DNA of 6,929 nucleotides, from the NCBI GenBank assembly GCA_964483025.1, contig CAYZZT010000035.1, positions 1 to 6,929 of the forward strand. Direction: 5' to 3'. Position numbers and translations under genes: made by a program. Position 1 is the stretch's first letter, and each line of letters opens with the position of its first letter. Source of the stretch: CAIZIN01 sp964483025 (lineage in GTDB: Bacteria > Patescibacteriota > Minisyncoccia > Phycocordibacterales > CAIZIN01). Below the pieces are notes generated by a model. It saw nothing but the letters and a program-made list of their open reading frames with translations. It ran no database searches and was not told where the DNA came from. Positions 2,882 to 6,929 of the stretch are shown in pieces.

Positions 2882-5164
2882 ATGGCAAGAAAAAAATATA
2901 ATCAACAAGAGAATTCCCAGACTGGATTCCGGACTAAATCCGGAATGACACAAGCGAATAAAAACAAAACAGAAATGAAGCCTAAAGGTTGGCATCTTTT
3001 TTCACATCTTGGAAATGAAACTACTGATACAATCATGGGAATTATTTTTCTTGTTCTTGGCATCTTTTTCATTATGGCCTCAGTTGGCCACGCAGGGCTT
3101 GTTGGTGAAAAACTTTATACAGTTTTCGGCTATCTCCTTGGTATTGGATATTTTCTCCTTCCTATTATATCTGTAATACTTGGTATCTCGTTTGTAAAAT
3201 CTCTTCATCATAATCTTGCTACTCCAAAATTTATTGGTGGAATTATTTTTCTAATTTCTGGTCTTGGACTAATTGAACTTATATCCACAAACAGCGGAGG
3301 AAAAGTTGGGCACTTAATTGCAAGCCCAATGATACAGCTTTTTGCGTATGAAGCCAGCTTCGTTATTCTCACTTCCCTTTTTTTAATTTCACTTCTTATA
3401 ATTTTTGATACTTCACTTAAGATGAGTCTGATTGGAAAATTTCTTTCATTATTCCGCAAAAAACAAGATCCACAAATTATTGGTGCTGGAGCAGATTCTA
3501 CTGGTGACATCGCAAAACAAGTAGCTCTTGCCGAAATTAAAGAAAATGAAAAAACTGCCAATGAAAATGACCCCAACAAAAAAACTTTTAGTATATTTGG
3601 AGGAAAAGAAGAGGAAGAATTTATTGCACAAAATAAAAACAGAAAAGAATTTCATGGAGTCTATACTCCCCCACCTATCGACATATTAGAAAAAGATAAA
3701 GGTAAGCCGGGTGTGGGTGATATTAAAGCCAACGCAAATATTATAAAACGGACGCTCCAAAACTTTGGAATTTTGGTTGAAATGGATGAAATTACTATTG
3801 GCCCTTCTGTCACTCGCTATGCTTTGAAACCAGCTGAAGGTGTGAAGCTCTCCAGAATTGTTGCGCTTCAAAACGACCTCTCACTCGCACTTGCTGCTCA
3901 CCCGCTTCGTATTGAAGCGCCTATCCCCGGCAAATCACTCGTGGGTATTGAAATTCCAAACACAACAAAAACTCTTGTGGGCCTCGGTACACTTCTTTCC
4001 TCCTCAGAATTTCAACAATCTGAAAAACCTCTCCTTGTATCTCTTGGAAAAGGTATTTCTGGTAAATCACATTTTTCAAATCTTGCAAAAATGCCCCACC
4101 TTCTCATCGCGGGTACTACCGGCTCTGGAAAATCTGTAACAATTCACACAATCATCACTTCCCTTTTGTATAGAAATAGCCCTGAGGCCTTAAAACTCAT
4201 TATGATTGACCCAAAGCGAGTTGAGCTTACCCTGTACAATAAAATTCCTCACCTTCTCACTCCTGTGATCACTAATCCAAAGAAAACTATTCTATCTTTA
4301 AGATGGGCAGCAAAAGAAATGGATCGCCGATATGATATTTTAGAAGCAAGTTCTGTGCGAGATATTGAGTCATATCATAAAAATATTTTAGAACCAACAA
4401 AAAATATTAAAATTACAGGCGATACAGATCAAAAGAAAATTGACCCGATGCCATATATTGTAATTATTATTGATGAGCTTGCTGATATTATGCAAACATA
4501 TCCTCGAGAACTTGAATCGGCAATTGTGCGCCTTGCACAAATGTCACGAGCCGTCGGTATTCACCTTATACTTTCAACACAAAGACCTTCTGTGAATGTT
4601 ATTACTGGCCTCATTAAAGCCAATATCCCTGCTCGTATTGCCCTTCAGGTGGCTTCGCAAATCGATTCCCGCACAATTCTTGATATGCCTGGCGCTGAAA
4701 AGCTTCTTGGGCAAGGAGATATGCTTTATCTTTCTGCTGAAATGTCACAACCAAGTCGTATTCAATCTGCTTATATTTCTGAAGAAGAAGTGAAAAATGT
4801 GGTAAAATACTTAGTAGACCAATACAGAGATGAGGTTTCCTATGAGCTCAATTTAACCCCCGAAACAGCAAGCACTGAAACAAATCCTATGTTTGACGGC
4901 TCTGATGTTTCTCTTTCAAGCGACAGAGAATCTTTGGATGATGCAGGCGATGATGATATGTATGAGGAAGCTCGTAAAACTGTGATTGAGGCAGGTAAAG
5001 CATCTACTTCATTTTTGCAAAGAAAACTCCGTATTGGATATGCTCGTGCAGCAAGAATGGTGGATATGCTTGAAGAAAGGGGTGTTATAGGCCCCGGTGA
5101 TGGAGCAAGGCCGAGAGAGGTGCTGGAAAAGCCAACAGATAACCAAATTACTGATAACGGATAA
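2882..5164 (+). CDS. ftsK: FtsK/SpoIIIE-type DNA translocase
   Basis: The 760-residue protein is a septum-anchored ATP-driven DNA pump that moves chromosome DNA at division. Four membrane segments lie at about residues 50-68, 80-105, 117-133 and 157-174, followed by a charged linker (about 175-260). The motor follows: Walker A GTTGSGKS at 411-418 (K417), Walker B IVIIIDE ending D531/E532, and the STQRPS signature at 565-570. A C-terminal gamma winged helix for DNA-sequence recognition spans about 694-751 (EEARKTVIEAGKASTSFLQR, ARMVDMLEERGVIGP). Length and layout match short, linker-poor FtsK/SpoIIIE proteins rather than the long E. coli form. The start is uncertain: ATG 2882 gives a basic MARKKYNQQEN start, but residues about 13-23 are encoded by a palindromic repeat, and Met22 (2945) or Met32 (2975) are alternatives. 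None has a Shine-Dalgarno sequence. It heads the ftsK / small protein / recA cluster. Confidence 0.97.
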   Translation: MARKKYNQQENSQTGFRTKSGMTQANKNKTEMKPKGWHLFSHLGNETTDTIMGIIFLVLGIFFIMASVGHAGLVGEKLYTVFGYLLGIGYFLLPIISVILGISFVKSLHHNLATPKFIGGIIFLISGLGLIELISTNSGGKVGHLIASPMIQLFAYEASFVILTSLFLISLLIIFDTSLKMSLIGKFLSLFRKKQDPQIIGAGADSTGDIAKQVALAEIKENEKTANENDPNKKTFSIFGGKEEEEFIAQNKNRKEFHGVYTPPPIDILEKDKGKPGVGDIKANANIIKRTLQNFGILVEMDEITIGPSVTRYALKPAEGVKLSRIVALQNDLSLALAAHPLRIEAPIPGKSLVGIEIPNTTKTLVGLGTLLSSSEFQQSEKPLLVSLGKGISGKSHFSNLAKMPHLLIAGTTGSGKSVTIHTIITSLLYRNSPEALKLIMIDPKRVELTLYNKIPHLLTPVITNPKKTILSLRWAAKEMDRRYDILEASSVRDIESYHKNILEPTKNIKITGDTDQKKIDPMPYIVIIIDELADIMQTYPRELESAIVRLAQMSRAVGIHLILSTQRPSVNVITGLIKANIPARIALQVASQIDSRTILDMPGAEKLLGQGDMLYLSAEMSQPSRIQSAYISEEEVKNVVKYLVDQYRDEVSYELNLTPETASTETNPMFDGSDVSLSSDRESLDDAGDDDMYEEARKTVIEAGKASTSFLQRKLRIGYARAARMVDMLEERGVIGPGDGARPREVLEKPTDNQITDNG
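2919..2950 (+). repeat. Palindromic monomer inside the 5' end of ftsK
   Basis: AGACTGGATTCCGGACTAAA continues to TCCGGAATGACA. The stem ATTCCGGA/TCCGGAAT is a perfect 8 bp around CTAAA. It has the same ends as the noncoding monomers. If translation begins at 2882 it supplies the residues QTGFRTKSGMT, ahead of the first membrane segment. Its stem sequence differs from all other copies but pairing is kept. Confidence 0.85.
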
Positions 5165-5168
5165 CTTC

Positions 5169-5198
5169 TGTCATTCCCGTGAGGACGGGAATCCAGTC
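5169..5198 (-). repeat. Palindromic monomer (REP-like) directly after ftsK
   Basis: The minus strand reads GACTGGATTCCCGTCCTCAC then GGGAATGACA. It starts 4 bp beyond the ftsK stop codon. The stem TTCCCGT/ACGGGAA would form in the mRNA, but no T-tract follows, so a 3'-end stabilising or REP-like role is more likely than termination. Confidence 0.85.
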
Positions 5199-5212
5199 GG
5201 TAAAAATTCGAA

Positions 5213-5239
5213 ATTCGAAGCACGAAATCCGAAACAAAT
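5213..5239 (+). repeat. Element C, copy 1
   Basis: ATTCGAAGCACGAAATCCGA followed by AACAAAT. The block CGAAGCACGAAATCCGAAA recurs at 5800-5830 and, inverted and rearranged, at 6037-6068. It lies in the 190-bp gap between ftsK and the small membrane protein gene. No coding potential is evident. Confidence 0.8.
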
Positions 5240-5278
5240 CCAAAATATTAAATAATAAATTCAAAACAAATACTTATA

Positions 5279-5331
5279 AGACTGGATTCCTGCCGGAGTT
5301 TATGCTCGCGAAGGCAAGTGCAGGAATGACA
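5279..5331 (+). repeat. Palindromic monomer with enlarged loop
   Basis: It starts AGACTGGATTCCTGC and ends GCAGGAATGACA like a normal monomer, but the loop is expanded to about 23 bases and contains CGGAGTTTATGCTCGCGAAG. The copy is 53 bp rather than about 31. This shows the monomer can accept internal insertions while keeping its ends, relevant to how element B appears nested in monomer ends elsewhere. Confidence 0.8.
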
Positions 5332-5354
5332 AACAAAAAATTAACTTAACAAGA

Positions 5355-5774
5355 ATGACCACAAATTCAAAAACTACAATAAAAGTTTTCTGCTCGATTT
5401 TTATCGGAATTATTATTGTGGGCTATTCCCTATTTTCTGCTAGACATATTATAAAAGGTCCAACAATTGTAATAGAAACTCCTCAAAATGGAGAACTTAT
5501 CAAAGATAATTTTGTGGAAATAAAAGGTAAAAGTCAAAATTTAAATTATATTAGCTTAAATGACAGGCAAATTTTTATTGATGATGCTGGTAATTTTAAA
5601 GAAAAACTTATTTTATATGAAGGTGAAAATACTTTGAAATTATACGGCAAAGACAAATTCGGAAGAGAGATAACAAAATATATTCAAGTTGTGGCACCAG
5701 ACGATGAAGTACCGGTTCTTACACTGAAAGATGTGGGGGCGGAAGTAGCAACAACTACCAATAGTAAAATTTAA
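5355..5774 (+). CDS. Small membrane-anchored protein with Ig-like domain
   Basis: The 139-residue protein has a short basic N-terminus, one membrane segment at about residues 9-27 (KVFCSIFIGIIIVGYSLFSA), then an extracytoplasmic region. Residues about 37-113 look like an all-beta, Ig-like fold: PTIVIETPQNGELIKDNFVE, IKGKSQNLNYISLNDRQIFI, DDAGNFKEKLILYEGENTLK and a closing FGREITKYIQVV. The pattern 'P.NG....N.V.IKG......I..N...I..D..G.F......L..G.N.....D..G' is like bacterial surface Ig-like repeats of the glucodextranase B-domain type. The C-terminus is short and Thr/Asn-rich with no anchor. It lies between ftsK and recA on the same strand, 190 bp and 302 bp away, so it may be co-transcribed, but its role is unknown. 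Start ATG 5355 gives a complete membrane segment; no Shine-Dalgarno sequence. Confidence 0.85.
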   Translation: MTTNSKTTIKVFCSIFIGIIIVGYSLFSARHIIKGPTIVIETPQNGELIKDNFVEIKGKSQNLNYISLNDRQIFIDDAGNFKEKLILYEGENTLKLYGKDKFGREITKYIQVVAPDDEVPVLTLKDVGAEVATTTNSKI

Positions 5775-5799
5775 TAATAATTATAAAATAATCAAAATA

Positions 5800-5830
5800 C
5801 GAAGCACGAAATCCGAAATTCGAAACAAAT
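5800..5830 (+). repeat. Element C, copy 2
   Basis: CGAAGCACGAAATCCGAAAT followed by TCGAAACAAAT. It is related to copy 1 with an extra ATTCGAA module. With the inverted copy 3 at 6037-6068 it brackets the 206-bp block holding element B copy 3 and a monomer pair. It lies 26 bp after the stop of the small membrane protein gene. Confidence 0.8.
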
Positions 5831-5848
5831 TGACATAAAATAAGGAGT

Positions 5849-5938
5849 GTGAGTTCAGAAGAGTTTCTGAACGCAAGACTGGAGGCTGTCGAGCCGAGGT
5901 GTGGTCAGGAAATTTTTCAGCAGAAAAATATTCTTGAT
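5849..5938 (-). repeat. Element B, copy 3, upstream of recA
   Basis: Hairpins TCAGAA/TTCTGA (about 5855-5870) and ATTTTTC/GAAAAAT (about 5912-5929) are intact. The minus strand has an open frame reading QEYFSAEKFPDHTSARQPPV then LRSETLLNS, matching the peptide inside the winged-helix gene, although there is no gene around it. Unlike copies 1 and 2 it is not joined to a monomer end. Strand is given for the peptide sense. Confidence 0.85.
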
Positions 5939-5955
5939 ATCGCGACTATATTTTA

Positions 5956-6027
5956 TGTCATCCTCGCGAATGCGGGGATCCAGATCCTGAATTTTCAGAC
6001 TGGATTCCCGCCTCCGCGGGAATGACA
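5956..6027. repeat. Inverted pair of palindromic monomers with 13-bp centre
   Basis: The left arm is 5956-5983 (TGTCATCCTCGCGAATGCGG then GGATCCAG) and the right arm 5997-6027 (AGACTGGATTCCCG then CCTCCGCGGGAATGACA). The arms share ends but have different stem sequences, so this pair links the 'CCTCG...CGAGG' and 'TCCCG...CGGGA' monomer subtypes. It is 50 bp upstream of recA. Confidence 0.85.
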
Positions 6028-6036
6028 GCTCAGGTT

Positions 6037-6068
6037 GTTTCGTGCTTCGAATTTCGGATTTCGGATTT
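6037..6068 (-). repeat. Element C, copy 3, abutting recA
   Basis: The plus strand reads GTTTCGTGCTTCGAATTTCG then GATTTCGGATTT. Its reverse complement carries the CGAAGCACGAAA block in a different module order from copies 1 and 2. It ends 8 bp before the recA ATG, so the translation-initiation region of recA is essentially repeat sequence. Confidence 0.8.
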
Positions 6069-6076
6069 AAAATCAT

Positions 6077-6929
6077 ATGGCATTCAAAAAAGTAAAAAAG
6101 GAAGATAAGGTAGCTGTCGGTGTGACAAGTATTGAAGCAACTCTGCGAGAAATAAAAGCAAAATTCGGAGAAGATTCTATTATGAAACTTGGTGAAGCAC
6201 CAAAAGTTGATGTTAATGCTATTTCGACAGGTTCTATAGGCCTTGATGCAGCACTCGGCATTGGAGGACTTCCAAGAGGACGAATAGTCGAAATCTTTGG
6301 CCCAGAATCTTCAGGAAAAACTACACTTTCACTCCATGTTGTAGCAGAGGCTCAAAAACTTGGCGGTATTTGCGCATATATTGATGCAGAACATGCAATG
6401 GATCCAGAGTATTCAAAGAAAATTGGAGTAAAAATAAATGAACTTTTGATTTCACAGCCAGATACCGGCGAGCAGGCGTTAGAAATTGTGGAGTCGCTTG
6501 TACGAAGTGGAAAAATGGACGTTATCGTAATCGACTCTGTGGCTGCACTTACACCAAAGGATGAAATTGAAGGAGATATGGGCCAACAACACGTGGGTAA
6601 ACAAGCTCGCTTAATGTCACAAGCTTTAAGAAAACTCACAGCGATTGTGGCTCGTTCAAAAACAATTGTGATTTTTATTAACCAAATTCGTATGCAAATT
6701 GGTGTAATGTTTGGTAATCCGGAAACAACACCGGGAGGTAAGGCCTTGAAATTCTATACATCAGTACGTCTTGATATTCGACGAATTGCTCAAATTAAAA
6801 AAGGAGAAGAAATTATGGGAGGGCGTGTTCGTGTGAAAGTTGTAAAAAATAAAGTCGCTGCTCCTTTCAAACAGACAGAATTTGACCTTATGTACAATGA
6901 AGGTATTTCAAAAGAAGGAGAAATTATTG
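6077..6929 (+). CDS. recA: Recombinase RecA (partial, C-terminus off window)
   Basis: The gene starts at ATG 6077 and is open to the window end: 284 codons of a family usually near 340-350. RecA forms an ATP-dependent filament on single-stranded DNA, drives strand exchange and triggers the SOS response. Visible motifs: Walker A GPESSGKT at residues 75-82 (K81), catalytic glutamate in DAEHAMDP (E105), Walker B VIVIDS (D153), the DNA-binding loop L1 region EGDMGQQHVGKQARLMSQAL, INQIRMQIGVMFGNPETTPG (loop L2) and RVKVVKNKVAAPFKQ. In L1, QQ replaces the DS of the common GDSH(M/V)G motif, a modest deviation. The N-terminus MAFKKVKKEDKVAVGVTSIE is normal in length. No Shine-Dalgarno sequence precedes the ATG, and the 300 bp upstream is nearly all repeat elements. 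No clear promoter or LexA box was seen, so transcription may come from the ftsK side. Confidence 0.98.
   Translation, partial: MAFKKVKKEDKVAVGVTSIEATLREIKAKFGEDSIMKLGEAPKVDVNAISTGSIGLDAALGIGGLPRGRIVEIFGPESSGKTTLSLHVVAEAQKLGGICAYIDAEHAMDPEYSKKIGVKINELLISQPDTGEQALEIVESLVRSGKMDVIVIDSVAALTPKDEIEGDMGQQHVGKQARLMSQALRKLTAIVARSKTIVIFINQIRMQIGVMFGNPETTPGGKALKFYTSVRLDIRRIAQIKKGEEIMGGRVRVKVVKNKVAAPFKQTEFDLMYNEGISKEGEII

Noticed and set aside
3208..3655. Antisense reading frames opposite ftsK
   Set aside because: They are shadows of the strong ftsK coding frame; the plus frame has clear membrane segments and FtsK motifs throughout.
4840..5223. 127-codon minus-strand frame over the ftsK 3' end
   Set aside because: It starts in repeat sequence (LDSRPHGNDR is the translated monomer) and runs antisense to the FtsK gamma domain. 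No independent support.
5830..5835. TTGACA as -35 of a recA promoter
   Set aside because: No acceptable -10 lies 16-18 bases downstream, and the sequence there is the start of element B.

Overview
The window looks like a piece of a small-genome Candidate Phyla Radiation (Patescibacteria, probably Parcubacteria-like) chromosome. This assignment is inference from several traits: a secreted protein whose mature part begins ATVAELQAMIASLSAQI, a conserved two-domain winged-helix protein of a type I associate with Parcubacteria, an ftsK / small membrane protein / recA order, starts without Shine-Dalgarno sequences, AT-rich genes, and intergenic DNA packed with short palindromic repeats. No rRNA or other taxonomic marker is present, so the phylum is not proven.

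Layout. Positions 1-133 hold the N-terminus of a secreted protein on the minus strand. Positions 134-1372 contain no credible protein gene. That stretch holds a cluster of hairpins that could be a structured RNA or leader (241-366), a repeat-rich block (470-725), an AT-rich stretch with one perfect DnaA-box match and a good minus-strand promoter (740-968), a 15-bp-stem hairpin (969-1018), a paired palindromic element (1085-1187) and a terminator (1239-1272). A 306-codon gene for a winged-helix protein runs leftward (2293-1373) from a near-consensus sigma-70 promoter (2357-2384). Positions 2385-2881 are intergenic, with a 54-bp perfect palindrome, a two-way terminator and a TATAAT box that probably starts the ftsK unit. 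Then come ftsK (2882-5164), a small membrane-anchored Ig-like protein (5355-5774) and recA (6077 to the window end, incomplete), all on the plus strand with repeat-filled gaps of 190 and 302 bases.

How the genes fit together. FtsK is the septal DNA pump that clears and resolves chromosomes at division, and RecA is the recombinase. They form a chromosome-maintenance cluster, with an uncharacterised envelope protein between them. The winged-helix protein is divergent from this cluster and may be a regulator.

The main point of interest is the repeats. I see a short hairpin monomer of about 30 bp with ends like CTGGAT and ATGACA, occurring singly or as inverted pairs, a pattern like REP/BIME elements. 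I also see a ~91-bp element (here 'element B') in three copies and a ~30-bp element (here 'element C') in three copies. Two genes carry repeats inside their reading frames: the winged-helix gene has a B element plus part of a monomer in the linker between its domains, and ftsK has a monomer within its first 25 codons. All three B copies stay open in the same frame and encode related peptides (EYFSGEKFPDH-like). This resembles the protein-coding palindromic elements known from Rickettsia.
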